In this document: positions 45,037 through 54,576 of the stretch, one piece after another
Position numbering within the stretch: position 1 is the stretch's first letter
Layout of the letters: the number at the start of each line of letters is the position of its first letter
Assembly: GCA_025464975.1 (NCBI GenBank)
Contig: JAODMT010000009.1
Location: 340,151-404,150 of the forward strand
DNA: 64,000 nt
Direction: 5' to 3'
From: Microbacteriaceae bacterium
Lineage (GTDB): Bacteria; Actinomycetota; Actinomycetes; Actinomycetales; Microbacteriaceae
Program-made: the position numbers and the translations under genes
Notes under the pieces: model-generated
The model's database searches: none
The model's input: only the letters and a program-made list of their open reading frames with translations
What the model was told of the DNA's origin: nothing

Positions 45037-45082
45037 TTCTGGCAGGAGTGGGTTCTGGCAGGAGTGGGTTCTGGCAGGATTG
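45037..45082. repeat. 16-bp tandem repeat upstream of apt
   Basis: The unit TTCTGGCAGGAGTGGG occurs perfectly at 45037-45052 and 45053-45068, then a third partial copy (12 matching bases, 45069-45080). It fills much of the 93-base gap between the ABC-2 permease gene and apt. Confidence 0.85.
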
Positions 45083-45122
45083 CCTCCGCGGCTAAACATC
45101 CGCGAGGCCAAGAGGGGACCGG

Positions 45123-45650
45123 ATGCCGCACGCTGCACGCGACGCGATCGAGCGACTGAGCCGGGTCGTGCACGACTTCCCGTCACCTGGCATCACCTTC
45201 CGCGACCTCAGCCCCGTCTTCGCCGACGGGCCGGCCCTTCGTTCGGTCATCGACGCGCTAGTCGCGCCGTTCGACGGCGAGTTCGACGCGATAGCAGGCA
45301 TGGAGGCTCGGGGCTTCGTGCTCGCCGCCGGCGCCGCCTACGCGACCGGGCTCGGTTGCGTGATGATTCGCAAGCCGGGCAAACTTCCGCGACAGGTGAT
45401 TTCCGAGGACTACGACCTTGAGTACGGCAGCACCTCCCTCGAAATTCACCCCGACGAGCTCGCACCGGGCACTCGAGTTCTGCTGGTGGACGACGTGCTC
45501 GCGACCGGTGGCACCCTCGCGGCGAGCTGCTCGCTTGTCGAGCGCTCTGGATGGAGAGTCGCTGGGATTAGCGTGATTTTAGAGCTGCGAGATCTCGGCG
45601 GCGCCAAGAAGCTCCCCGGTCGCCGGGTGAACACTCTGCTCACCGTGTGA
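45123..45650 (+). CDS. apt: Adenine phosphoribosyltransferase
   Basis: A 175-residue enzyme making AMP from adenine and PRPP. The PRPP motif is VLLVDDVLATGGTLAA. The purine/flexible-loop region has MEARGFVLAAGAAYATG and RKPGKLPRQVISEDYDLEYG. GAGGGG precedes the ATG at 45123. In many actinobacteria apt sits next to relA; that is not the case here. It is flanked by the exporter cassette and an APC permease. Confidence 0.93.
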   Translation: MPHAARDAIERLSRVVHDFPSPGITFRDLSPVFADGPALRSVIDALVAPFDGEFDAIAGMEARGFVLAAGAAYATGLGCVMIRKPGKLPRQVISEDYDLEYGSTSLEIHPDELAPGTRVLLVDDVLATGGTLAASCSLVERSGWRVAGISVILELRDLGGAKKLPGRRVNTLLTV

Positions 45651-45731
45651 TGTGAGACGCACAGCGGGACGGCGTTATTCTGTACGGGGCCAAGTTCGGT
45701 GGGGAACCGGTCCATCGAGGGAATGGTGTTC

Positions 45732-47663
45732 ATGTCGGCGACAACCGAGTCGTTTAAAAGCTGGATGCTGCACGGGCTGACCAGCCAATCCGGGGCGCAT
45801 CCGGGGCCCCACGCGGAGGTCACGGAGAAGACCAACTCCTGGTGGCGCGTGATGTGCCTGACCGGCGTCGACTACTTCTCCACTCTCGGCTATCAGCCGG
45901 CCATCGCCGCGGTCGCGGCGGGGCTGCTGTCCCCGTTCGCGACGATCGTGCTCGTGGCGCTCACCCTCTTCGGGGCGCTGCCGGTCTACAGACGAGTGGC
46001 GCGGGAAAGTTTCCGCGGATCGGGCTCGATCGCCATGCTCGAACGGTTACTCCCGTGGTGGGCCGGAAAGCTCTTCGTTCTGGTGCTCCTGGGGTTCGCC
46101 GCCACGGACTTCATGATCACCATCACCCTATCGGCCGCCGACGCGTCGGCTCACGCGATCGAGAACCCGTACGCGCCGCCCTGGTTCCACGGAAGCCAGG
46201 TCGCAATCACGCTCGTGCTGGTTGCGCTGCTCGGCATCGTCTTCCTCCGCGGCTTCAAGGAGGCCATCGGAATCGCCGTTGTGCTCGTCGCGGTGTATCT
46301 CGTGCTCAACGTCGTCGTGATCCTGGTTTCGATTGGACGGATCTTCACGCACCCGATCGACGTCTCGAACTGGTGGAGTGCGGTGAATACGCAAAACGGA
46401 AACCCGCTCGTCATCGTTGGCATCGCCCTCATTGTTTTCCCCAAGCTCGCCCTCGGCCTCTCCGGATTCGAAACCGGCGTCGCCGTCATGCCGCAAATCA
46501 CCGGCGCTCCGCAAGACACCGAAGCCAAGCCGCTGGGTCGCATTCGCGGGGCGCACCGCCTGCTCACCAGCGCGGCCATCATCATGAGCGCGTTCCTGAT
46601 CACCTCGAGTCTCGTTACAACGATCCTCATCCCGCAGAAGGCATTTCAGCCCGGCGGATCGGCCAACGGCCGGGCCCTCGCCTACCTCGCCCACGAATAC
46701 CTTGGCCCGCTCTTCGGCACGGTCTATGACCTCAGCACCATCTGCATCCTCTGGTTCGCCGGCGCCTCTGCCATGGCCGGTCTGCTCAATCTGGTGCCGC
46801 GCTATCTTCCGCGCTACGGAATGGCCCCGACCTGGGCTCGCGCGGTGCGCCCCCTCGTGCTCGTCTTCACCGCGATCGCGTTCCTCATCACGATCGTCTT
46901 CCGGGCGAACGTTGACGCCCAGGGCGGGGCCTACGCGACCGGTGTGCTCGTGCTGATCACCTCGGCGTCGGTCGCGGTGACGCTGTCCGCCCTTCACAAG
47001 AAGCAGCGCAAGCGGACGGTCGGATTCACCATCGTGGCGGTCGTCTTCCTCTACACGACAGTTGCCAATGTGATCGAACGACCGGACGGACTTCGCATCG
47101 CCGCCCTGTTCATCCTCGGCATCCTCGTGATTTCGATCGTGTCTCGTGTGCAGCGATCGCTGCAGCTTCGAGCGACCTCCGTGGATCTGGATGACCAGGC
47201 GCTGGCCTTCATCACCGCCGATGCGCGGCACGGAGCGATCCGCATCATCGCCAACGAGCCGGACGACGGAAGCGCGAAGGAGTACCGCGACAAGAACGCG
47301 GACGAGCGGCGCTTCAGCCACATCCCGCAGCGCTCAAAGGTCATCTTCCTCGAGGTTCATCGGGCGGACTCCTCGGACTTCGAGGAGGACCTGTTCGTGC
47401 GTGGCGTCGACAAGCACGGCTACCGCGTGCTCGAGGTCAACAGCGGCAACATCCCGAACACCATTGCCTCGGTACTGCTCAAAATTCGGGATGAGACCGG
47501 GGTGGTGCCGACGATCTACTTCGAGTGGACCGAGGGCAACCCATTCTCGAACATGTTCAAGTTCCTGGTCACGGGCGTTGGCGACGTTGCGCCGGTCACG
47601 CGCGAGGTGTTGCGCGAATCGGAGAGAGACGTGAAGCGGCGGCCGGCCGTACACGTGAGCTGA
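45732..47663 (+). CDS. APC superfamily permease with C-terminal cytoplasmic domain
   Basis: A 643-residue protein. About twelve helices fill residues 40-470, starting [20 protein letters not shown] and including [20 protein letters not shown], a TM6-type unwound segment of the amino acid-polyamine-cation superfamily. The last 170 residues are soluble ([21 protein letters not shown], then [20 protein letters not shown]), somewhat like tails of KUP-type or large APC transporters. An amino acid or potassium role cannot be decided. I start at ATG 45732 (GAGG 12 bases upstream); nearby in-frame starts are possible. Confidence 0.85.
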   Translation: MSATTESFKSWMLHGLTSQSGAHPGPHAEVTEKTNSWWRVMCLTGVDYFSTLGYQPAIAAVAAGLLSPFATIVLVALTLFGALPVYRRVARESFRGSGSIAMLERLLPWWAGKLFVLVLLGFAATDFMITITLSAADASAHAIENPYAPPWFHGSQVAITLVLVALLGIVFLRGFKEAIGIAVVLVAVYLVLNVVVILVSIGRIFTHPIDVSNWWSAVNTQNGNPLVIVGIALIVFPKLALGLSGFETGVAVMPQITGAPQDTEAKPLGRIRGAHRLLTSAAIIMSAFLITSSLVTTILIPQKAFQPGGSANGRALAYLAHEYLGPLFGTVYDLSTICILWFAGASAMAGLLNLVPRYLPRYGMAPTWARAVRPLVLVFTAIAFLITIVFRANVDAQGGAYATGVLVLITSASVAVTLSALHKKQRKRTVGFTIVAVVFLYTTVANVIERPDGLRIAALFILGILVISIVSRVQRSLQLRATSVDLDDQALAFITADARHGAIRIIANEPDDGSAKEYRDKNADERRFSHIPQRSKVIFLEVHRADSSDFEEDLFVRGVDKHGYRVLEVNSGNIPNTIASVLLKIRDETGVVPTIYFEWTEGNPFSNMFKFLVTGVGDVAPVTREVLRESERDVKRRPAVHVS

Positions 47664-47722
47664 CCGACTGGTGAGTTATGCCGCGCGGCGGGTGCCGGAC
47701 AGCACGAGGAGTTACCGGTCGA

Positions 47723-49051
47723 TCACGGGCCGAGCACCCGATACAGGTACGGATTGGTGAATACGCGATCCGGATCGAGCCGATCCCGAACGGCGACGAA
47801 GTCGCCGTGGTGCGGATAGAGCGCAGCCAGCGATTCCGAATCCTGATAGTGGATCTTGCCCCAGTGCGGCCGGCCCTGATGCGACCGCATGATCTGCTCC
47901 ACCGCAAGGAAGTAGTCCTCGTGGTCGTCCCGGAAATACCGGTGAACCGCGATGTAGCCGGTGTCGCGCCCGTTGGCCGTCGACAGCCAAGTGTCGTCGG
48001 ATGCCGCGACCCGCACCTCGATCGGGAACGAGATTCGCCACCCGGTGCCGTCGATCAGGTCACGCACGTCGCGGAGGGCTTGCGGCACCGCGGCCCGCGG
48101 AATCGCGTACTCCATCTCGCGGAACCGGGTAGTGCGCGCACTGACGAACACGTCGTGTGAGTTGTCGGTGTAGGTGCGGTTTCCGTACGCCCGGGTCGCG
48201 AAACGATTCAGCGGAGGGGTGGCGGCCGGCACGAGTCGGCCGATGTTGCACATCGCCGCGAGAGCGATATTGCTGAGCACCCGGTCCTCGAACCAGCCAG
48301 CAAGCGCGCCGATCGGGTGTCGCTCAGCGTCAGTTGGCAATCGGGAATTGGTTTTGGTCATGACGCCGTCGGTGTGCGGCCACCAGTAGAACTCGAAGTG
48401 ATCAGCCCCGGTGGCCAGCGCCTCGAAGTCATCCAGTACGTCGTCGAACGAGGCGGGCCGCTCGACCGCGGCGAGCAGAAAGGACGGGACGCATTGAACG
48501 GTGAGGTCCACGATGATGCCGAGCGCACCGAGCCCGAGCCGCGCCGCCGGCAGCAGTTCCGCGTTCTCGGTTTCGCTGATCCGCAGGATCGTCGCCTCGG
48601 CCGTGACCATCGTCACGGCCACGACCCTGGTGGCGAGACCACCGAACGTCGCTCCCGTTCCGTGGGTTCCGGTGGATGTCGCCCCGGCAATGGTTTGCCG
48701 GTCGATGTCTCCCATGTTCTCCAGGGCGAGGCCGAGCGGTCCGAGGAGGGCTGGGAACCGATGCAGCCGCGTGCCGGCGCCGAACGTGACCCGGCCAGCG
48801 GCGAGGTTGACGTCGACAATTCCCTCGAGCCTTGAGACATCGAGTTGGATGCCGGAGGCGACCGCCACCGCGCTGAAACTGTGGCCGGCGCCGATGGTCT
48901 TGATGGCAAGACCGCGATCGCGTGCCCGACGCACGATCGCGACAACCCCGTCTACACTCGTCGGAGTCGCGGTGAAGGCAGGACGCGCCGCTTCGGAGCG
49001 TCCCCAGTTTCGCCAGGCCCTCCCCGGCCGCAGGGAGTTGAGTTCCGTCAC
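47723..49051 (-). CDS. FAD-dependent sugar-lactone-type oxidoreductase (D-arabinono-1,4-lactone oxidase family)
   Basis: A 442-residue VAO-fold flavoenzyme. The FAD domain has GAGHSFSAVAVASG; a His here is the covalent flavin site in gulonolactone/arabinonolactone oxidases. LPLG-type and GATSTGTHGTGATFGG segments follow. The ALO domain ends with GRPHWGKIHYQD and DPDRVFTNPYLYRVLG, diagnostic of this family. It oxidises a sugar lactone, alditol or related polyol. The GTG at 49051 overlaps the stop of the upstream PLP-enzyme gene by 4 bases. It is last in the four-gene operon. The true substrate is unknown. Confidence 0.9.
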   Translation of the reverse strand: MTELNSLRPGRAWRNWGRSEAARPAFTATPTSVDGVVAIVRRARDRGLAIKTIGAGHSFSAVAVASGIQLDVSRLEGIVDVNLAAGRVTFGAGTRLHRFPALLGPLGLALENMGDIDRQTIAGATSTGTHGTGATFGGLATRVVAVTMVTAEATILRISETENAELLPAARLGLGALGIIVDLTVQCVPSFLLAAVERPASFDDVLDDFEALATGADHFEFYWWPHTDGVMTKTNSRLPTDAERHPIGALAGWFEDRVLSNIALAAMCNIGRLVPAATPPLNRFATRAYGNRTYTDNSHDVFVSARTTRFREMEYAIPRAAVPQALRDVRDLIDGTGWRISFPIEVRVAASDDTWLSTANGRDTGYIAVHRYFRDDHEDYFLAVEQIMRSHQGRPHWGKIHYQDSESLAALYPHHGDFVAVRDRLDPDRVFTNPYLYRVLGP

Positions 49052-50295
49052 AGGAAGGCTTGCCCCTCGCCGCGGTAGGTCGGCATTCGATCGACGATCG
49101 TTTCGCCGTCGACGATCGCGAATTCTATGAGGTGCTCGCTCAGCTCCCCCGCCTTGGTGTGACGCAGCCACGCCCGGTCACCGATTCGCAGCCCTCGCGC
49201 GCCAGGTCCGGCAAGCGGGGTCTGCACCTCTCCGGCCATCTCCCGCGGGACAAGCGTCGTCCGTTGAGGCCACACGACGAGCGGCAGCCTCTCGGCGGCG
49301 GGCGGTCCGGATGCCACCCAGCCGCCGCCCTGCAGCGTCGCCATGCCCGGCGCCGGCTTTCGCACGACCGACAGTGCGAACGCCGCCGCCGGCGCCGGAG
49401 CGAAATGGCGGTAGTGGTCGAAGAGGTGCGGGCCGAACAGCCCGCTGCCGGCCGCGATCTCGGTGACACCGACCTCGGCGCTCGTCGACTCAAGCGATCC
49501 GGTCCCCCCGCCGTTCACGAATTCGAGGTCGGCGATCTGCCGAACGGCAGCCACCGCCGCTGCCCGGCGGGTGGCCAGTTCGACGGCGGAGTGCTTCTGG
49601 ATCCAGCGCACGACCGCCCCACGTGCGGCATTGGCCGGGTTATTGATCAGGCCGGCAATCTGCCCCTCGTAGGCCATCATTCCGACGAGCGCGAAGCCCG
49701 GTCGCGCCTCGATTGTCTCCGCGAGCGACCGGGCCTCAGCCGGGGTGAACACGGGAGAGCGCCAGCTGCCGAGATGCCCGAGGACCCTCGTGTTCCAGGA
49801 TGCGTCGAGCTCGAGACAGACCCGGAGAACCTCCCGGTTCGCTGCCGGAACAATCGCGTCAATGAGATCAAGCTGCTCGGGCGAGTCGATCATCAGCGTC
49901 ACCCGCGAGGCGAGAACCGGGTCGAGTGCGAGGCGCAGGATCGCCGCACGATCCACGCTCGGGTAGCCGACCACGACGTCCGAAATCCCGGCGTGATCAT
50001 GTTCGTCGGTCGCGAGCCACAGCGCCTCAGGCAGGGTGTAGGCGAGCACGCCGGAGTAGCCGGGAAGAGCGAGCACCGCATCCATCACTCCGCGCACCCG
50101 GACCGACTTCGACGCGACCCTGATTGTGGTTCCGTTCGCCCTGCGAAGCATGTCGAACGCGTTGTGGGCGAGCGCCGGAAGGCTGATCACACCGAACGGC
50201 GGATCCAGCTCCCGTGTCGCACTGTCGAGCGTCGGCCAGTAGGTCGATGGGTTCGCCCACGGTTCGGCGGTCGGCCGCTCGAGCGAGATGCCCAT
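49048..50295 (-). CDS. Fold-type III PLP enzyme (amino acid deaminase/aldolase, alanine-racemase-like)
   Basis: A 415-residue protein of the alanine racemase N-terminal-fold family that includes D-threonine aldolase and D-serine dehydratase. The PLP Lys is in TTIRVASKSVRVRGVM. The barrel continues with FALVGMMAYEGQIAGL and FVNGGGTGSLESTS, the phosphate-binding end. The C-terminal beta domain has LRIGDRAWLRHTKAGELSEH, where His is a typical metal ligand in D-threonine aldolases. Start and stop overlap neighbouring genes by 1 and 4 bases, so it is made together with the MFS transporter and the oxidase. Substrate unknown. Confidence 0.86.
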   Translation of the reverse strand: MGISLERPTAEPWANPSTYWPTLDSATRELDPPFGVISLPALAHNAFDMLRRANGTTIRVASKSVRVRGVMDAVLALPGYSGVLAYTLPEALWLATDEHDHAGISDVVVGYPSVDRAAILRLALDPVLASRVTLMIDSPEQLDLIDAIVPAANREVLRVCLELDASWNTRVLGHLGSWRSPVFTPAEARSLAETIEARPGFALVGMMAYEGQIAGLINNPANAARGAVVRWIQKHSAVELATRRAAAVAAVRQIADLEFVNGGGTGSLESTSAEVGVTEIAAGSGLFGPHLFDHYRHFAPAPAAAFALSVVRKPAPGMATLQGGGWVASGPPAAERLPLVVWPQRTTLVPREMAGEVQTPLAGPGARGLRIGDRAWLRHTKAGELSEHLIEFAIVDGETIVDRMPTYRGEGQAFL

Positions 50296-51578
50296 CAGCG
50301 CACCGACCGGACCGGCAGCACGGCGAGCGCTCCGAGGATGGCGCTGACCGCGGCGAGCACAAAGAGGCCCTGGAAACCGGCGAGCGCCGCGACCACGAAT
50401 GCTCCAATGAGCGGCGCAACGGCCTGCGGAACCGCGGTGGCGATATTCATGATTCCGAGATCCTTACCGCGGGCGCTGGCATCGGGCAGAACCTGGGTCG
50501 CCAGGGCCTGGTCAACCGACAGGAAGCAGCCATAGCCGAGTCCGAGAATGCCGGCGGCGACCATCGCGACACCGAGCACCGGCACGAAGGCAAGCATGAG
50601 CGCCGCGATACCCTGGAGTGCCGCGGACGCGAAGACGAACGCCTTGCGGCGACCGAGGCGGTCGGAAAGCCTGCCAAGGAAAAGGGACGCCACGACGACG
50701 AAGACCATGTAAATCAGAATCAGCACGAGGAGTACATCCTCGGCGTCCTTGACTCTGAGGCCGTCCTGCAGAAAGTAGAGAAGCAGCGATGTGCCGAACG
50801 CGTTGCCGAAGTTCACCAGCACCCGGCTCGTCAGAGTCCAGCCGAAGTCCGGGAACTGCCGCGGGCTGATCCAGAATCCGGAGACCAGGCCGATCCGTGT
50901 GAGAGGGGGCCGATCCGCTTTGGCGAGCACCACATCCGGTATTCGGAGCACGAATGGCAGCACGAGGATCACCAGAAGCGCGGCAACCAGGCTGTAGCCC
51001 ACGACCTGGCTGAGCGCGAGCACGACGACGAGCAACACCCCGAGGATCGTTCCGATGGCCTGGGGCGCGGAGATCCACCCGGAGACGAATCCGCGCTGCC
51101 CGACCGGAACCTGATCGGAAATCACGGCGGTGAGGGCAGCGGTGAGCACGCAGAATCCGATGAGCGCGAGCGACCAGAAGATCCCGATCCCGATGAGGCT
51201 CTGCTGCACCCCGAGCAGCACAAGCGCGACCGCAAACAGCACGGCGCCACCGAGTATCCAGGGTCGGCGGCGGCCGAAGCGTGACGTGGTGCGGTCGGAA
51301 AGAGCGCCGGTGAGCGGGAAGGCGATGAGGGCAAACAGCCCGGCGATGCCGGAGATGATTCCGAACGCGACGACCTTGTCGATCCAGGACGTCGCGCTCA
51401 GTTGTTGCTCGACCTGGGCCGGAAGCAAGAGCTGAATCGGGGTGAGCTGCGCCATCCAGACTCCGAGCCAGGCCATGGCAAAGAGGGCGATCCACCCGGC
51501 GGAGACCACCCGCGTCGGCTCCGCGAAGGGCGCGCTGCTTGGCGCGGCCGTCCCCGGGGTCAGAGCGGGCATCGTCAT
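50295..51578 (-). CDS. MFS transporter
   Basis: A 427-residue transporter with twelve helices. The loop 2-3 motif is PLTGALSDRTTSRFGRRRPW and the loop 8-9 counterpart is FLGRLSDRLGRRKAFVF. RRRPW is shared with GPH-like and sugar transporters. The ATG at 51578 overlaps the TetR stop (ATGA), and its stop overlaps the PLP-enzyme start (TGATG). It presumably imports the substrate of the operon, or exports a product. Confidence 0.9.
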   Translation of the reverse strand: MTMPALTPGTAAPSSAPFAEPTRVVSAGWIALFAMAWLGVWMAQLTPIQLLLPAQVEQQLSATSWIDKVVAFGIISGIAGLFALIAFPLTGALSDRTTSRFGRRRPWILGGAVLFAVALVLLGVQQSLIGIGIFWSLALIGFCVLTAALTAVISDQVPVGQRGFVSGWISAPQAIGTILGVLLVVVLALSQVVGYSLVAALLVILVLPFVLRIPDVVLAKADRPPLTRIGLVSGFWISPRQFPDFGWTLTSRVLVNFGNAFGTSLLLYFLQDGLRVKDAEDVLLVLILIYMVFVVVASLFLGRLSDRLGRRKAFVFASAALQGIAALMLAFVPVLGVAMVAAGILGLGYGCFLSVDQALATQVLPDASARGKDLGIMNIATAVPQAVAPLIGAFVVAALAGFQGLFVLAAVSAILGALAVLPVRSVR

Positions 51579-52285
51579 TGAGGTTGCTCCCTGGGTGGGT
51601 CGGACGCTGGGATGGACCGAGCCGGAACGGACTGCGCAGCGATAGCGTCGGCCGCGAATTCCATAAGTGCTGCTGCGGCGCTGTCGTCCCGATTGGCGAG
51701 CCAGGACATCGTCAGGCCGTCGGTGAACGCGACGAGCACTCCGGACAGTTGCTCGATGGGAATCGCCCACCGAACGCCGGTGAGCTCGGCGCCATGCTCG
51801 AGCATTGTCTGCGCGGAGTGGACATAGCGTCGGTACTGGGCGCCGGGCAAGGCGGCGAGTTCCGGGGTGCGCAGCGCATACTGGATCAGCTCCTGCAGCG
51901 CCTGTTCGCGCTCCGGGTGAGCCGCGAGCAGGTCGAAATACGCCTGGAGTCCGGATCTGACTGCTTGTCGGATGCTCACACTCGACGACAGAGCGGCGAG
52001 CGTGGCCTCCTCCTCGCGCCGAACCACGAAGGCGAATAGCTCACCGAGCATCTCGTCCCGTGACCGGAAGACGTAGTGGAAGCTCGCGAGTGACATTTCC
52101 GCCTCGGCGACGATTGCTCGAGTGGTCGCGCGGTACACGCCATCACGGTCGATCACTCTGAGCGCCGCCCGCACAAGGACCGCGCGCCGATCGGCCGATG
52201 ACAACCGTGCCAATTCCGTCCCCCTCCTCGCGCCGATCCATCGATCGACTGGGTCAGGCGACCAAGACGTCTGACTACGAATCAT
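51575..52285 (-). CDS. TetR family transcriptional regulator (lactone oxidase operon)
   Basis: A 236-residue regulator. The HTH is VLVRAALRVIDRDGVYRATT, then IVAEAEMSLASFHYVFRSRDEML. A C-terminal ligand domain with SIRQAVRSGLQAYFDLLAAHPE follows, resembling the TetR_C_6/BetI-like group. It leads the four-gene operon, with its stop overlapping the MFS start. I use the ATG at 52285; the start has no clear ribosome site and could be a few codons away or leaderless. Probably autoregulates the operon. Confidence 0.88.
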   Translation of the reverse strand: MIRSQTSWSPDPVDRWIGARRGTELARLSSADRRAVLVRAALRVIDRDGVYRATTRAIVAEAEMSLASFHYVFRSRDEMLGELFAFVVRREEEATLAALSSSVSIRQAVRSGLQAYFDLLAAHPEREQALQELIQYALRTPELAALPGAQYRRYVHSAQTMLEHGAELTGVRWAIPIEQLSGVLVAFTDGLTMSWLANRDDSAAAALMEFAADAIAAQSVPARSIPASDPPREQPQ

Positions 52286-52381
52286 GGCCGGGATCGGCGA
52301 CGCCGTCAATTGCTACGGCTTTTTGATTACCACGCACGGGGTATTGACACTGCCCTCGATTGCCTGCTGAATGGAGCTACG

Positions 52382-54556
52382 GTGCAGTTCTTCCTCGCAG
52401 TCGGTTCCCGGCGTTGGTTTCGCGGTCGCGGAGCGAGCGCGTCCCGGCGACTCGCCTCAGCGCTGGCCATCCTGGCGTTCGCCGGTCAGGGACTCGCCCT
52501 CATGGGAGCCGCCGCGATTCAGCCGGCCCCCGCCCCGCCATCGCCATCGGCCCCGCCATCGGCCGGTCTTGCTGCGCCATCGGCCGGTCTTGCTGCGCCG
52601 CCGGCCCCCTCGGCTGCACCGCCGGCCCCCTCGGCTCAGCCGTCGGCCGGTCTTAATGCGCTGACCGTCTCGGTTCCGACGTTCTCGAACGTCAACGCGG
52701 TGCATGTCGAGGGCGCAAAGGATGCCGGTGCCGCAGTTCTTATTGCCCCGCTGGCCTCGGGGAGCCCCCCGCTGTGCTCCGTCGAAGCAGGTCAGGCTAC
52801 CGTCTGGGACTGCTGGGTCTTTCTGCCGAACGGCGCCGGAATCGTGCTGTCTGCCACGGAGTCACTCGACGGGCAGACGAGCGCCCCCGCGACAGCGACC
52901 ATCGATGTGCTCGGGGCGCCAACGATTGATGGCAGGCCCGGTTACCGGACGAGCGGCCTGGTTTCCGGGTACGGAGTCCCCGGTGCCTCAGTGACTACTC
53001 TGGTCGGCGGAAGCGAATCCGGCGGCTGCACGACTGTCGCAGCGGACTCCGGGTATTGGTCGTGCGCCCTCAGCGTCCCCTCGGGTTCGTACGTCGTCCA
53101 GGCCACCCAGTCCCGAGCGGATATCGGCGGCGGGGCCTCGTCCGCCATCTCCGGTTCCCTCGACATCGTCGTCGACCGTGACGCACCGGCCAGCCCGACC
53201 ATCAGCTCTCCGCAATCGGGCAGCAGCGTGAGCGGGACCTCCGCGGTGTTCACCGGAACCGGCGAGGACGGCGGCCTCATAGATCTCTACCTCGACAACG
53301 TCCCAATCTGTGAGGTCGCGGTCTCGAGCGGGGCATGGGGATGCGCGGTGAAGGCCGTTTCGATCGGCGCCCACACCGCCCTCGTCATTCAGCGGGACGC
53401 CGCGGGCAACTACAGCACGCCGAGCGCCCCAATCACTCTCCGGTTCGTGCTCAAGGCCGGATCGGGTAGCCCGGCTCGGCCATCGTCGCCGGAGAACCCG
53501 CGCTCCGGCCCGACCGCGACCCCGCTTCCGACCCCGATCCCTGTCGCGCCCGCCCAACCGCCGGCACTCCCCCCGCCGTCGGGCGGGGCGCCGCACCACC
53601 ACTCGAGCAACTGGGGCACGCCGACCAAATTCGGCACGACCATCCCCACTCTCGCGGCAAGCATCACGGGCACGAACTGGCTACTCGCCCCCGTGCTCGC
53701 CGCGGCCTTCATCGTGCTCGTGGCCCTGCCGCTCAGGCTTCTGGCCAACTCGCTGCGTCGCTTTCGAATGCGGCCGATGCAGTTGACCGGCCGAAATCGC
53801 CGCCGAGTGATCGTTCCGGACGATCAGAAGCGGCCGAATACCTGGCTGCGTGCGATCGCTCCCGTCGCCGCCGCGGCGGCCGTCATCCTGCTGGCGGGAG
53901 GGGTGAGCGACGAGGTTCGCTATCTTCGACTCTCCGTGGCCGTGCTGCTCGGCCTCGCTCTCGTGAACGTGCTGGGGGTGATGATCGCCGCCGGGGCGGC
54001 GTCCCGGTGGCAGGGCGTGTCCGCTCGCGTCCGCTTTCTTCCGCTGCTCATGCTTGCCGTCGTTCTGGCCGCGGTGCTCTCGCGATTGGCCGGGATCGAG
54101 CCGCCGATCGTCGCCGGGGTGATCCTCGGCATCGGTTTCGCCGGTAACATCGCCGCCCGGCCACGGGCAATCGCGAACCTCACCGCCGTCGGCGCGGTCA
54201 CCCTGCTGGCCTGCGTGGGCTGGCTGTTGCACGGGATGATCCCGCCGACGGGCTTCTGGGGACTCTTCCTCGGTGAGCTGCTCGCCACCGTCGCCTTCGC
54301 GGGCTTCGGATCGGCCGTGATCCTCATGCTGCCGCTGGCGACGCTGCCCGGCCGCGCGATCCTCGAGTGGTCGACGCCGGTATGGCTCGCGACGGTCGCC
54401 GTGGTGTGCGTGCTCGGCTCCGTGGTCGTCCTCGGCGGTCGGGAGGCCGTCTTCCCCGTCTTGGGTTCGCTGCTCGTCGCCGGCGCGTTCGCCACGGTGA
54501 GCATCGCCGTCTGGGGCTGGTTGCGCTTCGTCGATCCATCACCGGCGCGGGCATAG
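52382..54556 (+). CDS. Surface protein: Ig-like repeats plus multi-helix membrane domain
   Basis: A 724-residue protein. A signal peptide or first anchor (residues ~20-45) is followed by a Pro/Ala/Ser region built of 7-residue repeats (PSAGLAA, APPAPSA). Three Ig-like beta domains follow, each ending in a Cys...Trp-x-Cys pair (TVWDCWV, GYWSCAL, GAWGCAV). A Pro-rich linker leads to about nine membrane helices (residues ~445-715). I do not know this combination from a named family. The start is GTG 52382 with GGAG upstream. Divergent from the TetR gene. Adhesion or cell-envelope assembly is a guess. Confidence 0.78.
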   Translation: MQFFLAVGSRRWFRGRGASASRRLASALAILAFAGQGLALMGAAAIQPAPAPPSPSAPPSAGLAAPSAGLAAPPAPSAAPPAPSAQPSAGLNALTVSVPTFSNVNAVHVEGAKDAGAAVLIAPLASGSPPLCSVEAGQATVWDCWVFLPNGAGIVLSATESLDGQTSAPATATIDVLGAPTIDGRPGYRTSGLVSGYGVPGASVTTLVGGSESGGCTTVAADSGYWSCALSVPSGSYVVQATQSRADIGGGASSAISGSLDIVVDRDAPASPTISSPQSGSSVSGTSAVFTGTGEDGGLIDLYLDNVPICEVAVSSGAWGCAVKAVSIGAHTALVIQRDAAGNYSTPSAPITLRFVLKAGSGSPARPSSPENPRSGPTATPLPTPIPVAPAQPPALPPPSGGAPHHHSSNWGTPTKFGTTIPTLAASITGTNWLLAPVLAAAFIVLVALPLRLLANSLRRFRMRPMQLTGRNRRRVIVPDDQKRPNTWLRAIAPVAAAAAVILLAGGVSDEVRYLRLSVAVLLGLALVNVLGVMIAAGAASRWQGVSARVRFLPLLMLAVVLAAVLSRLAGIEPPIVAGVILGIGFAGNIAARPRAIANLTAVGAVTLLACVGWLLHGMIPPTGFWGLFLGELLATVAFAGFGSAVILMLPLATLPGRAILEWSTPVWLATVAVVCVLGSVVVLGGREAVFPVLGSLLVAGAFATVSIAVWGWLRFVDPSPARA
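52555..52639. repeat. 21-bp coding minisatellite
   Basis: Two kinds of 21-bp direct repeats lie in frame in the surface-protein gene: two copies from 52555 and 52576 (encoding PSAGLAA) and two from 52597 and 52618 (encoding APPAPSA). Being multiples of 3, copy changes would keep the frame. Confidence 0.85.
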
Positions 54557-54572
54557 ACCCGTGCCGGTGATG
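54537..54572. terminator. Bidirectional terminator hairpin
   Basis: Arms 54537-54551 and 54558-54572 pair almost perfectly (one mismatch) with the surface-protein stop codon in the 6-base loop. It separates that gene from the convergent VOC gene and could end both transcripts. No T-tract. Confidence 0.65.
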
Positions 54573-54576
54573 CCGT

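Noticed and set aside
46128..47321. Minus-strand open frame inside the APC permease gene
   Set aside because: Composition is Arg/Asp/Glu/His-rich as expected from the antisense of a membrane-protein gene; no family match.
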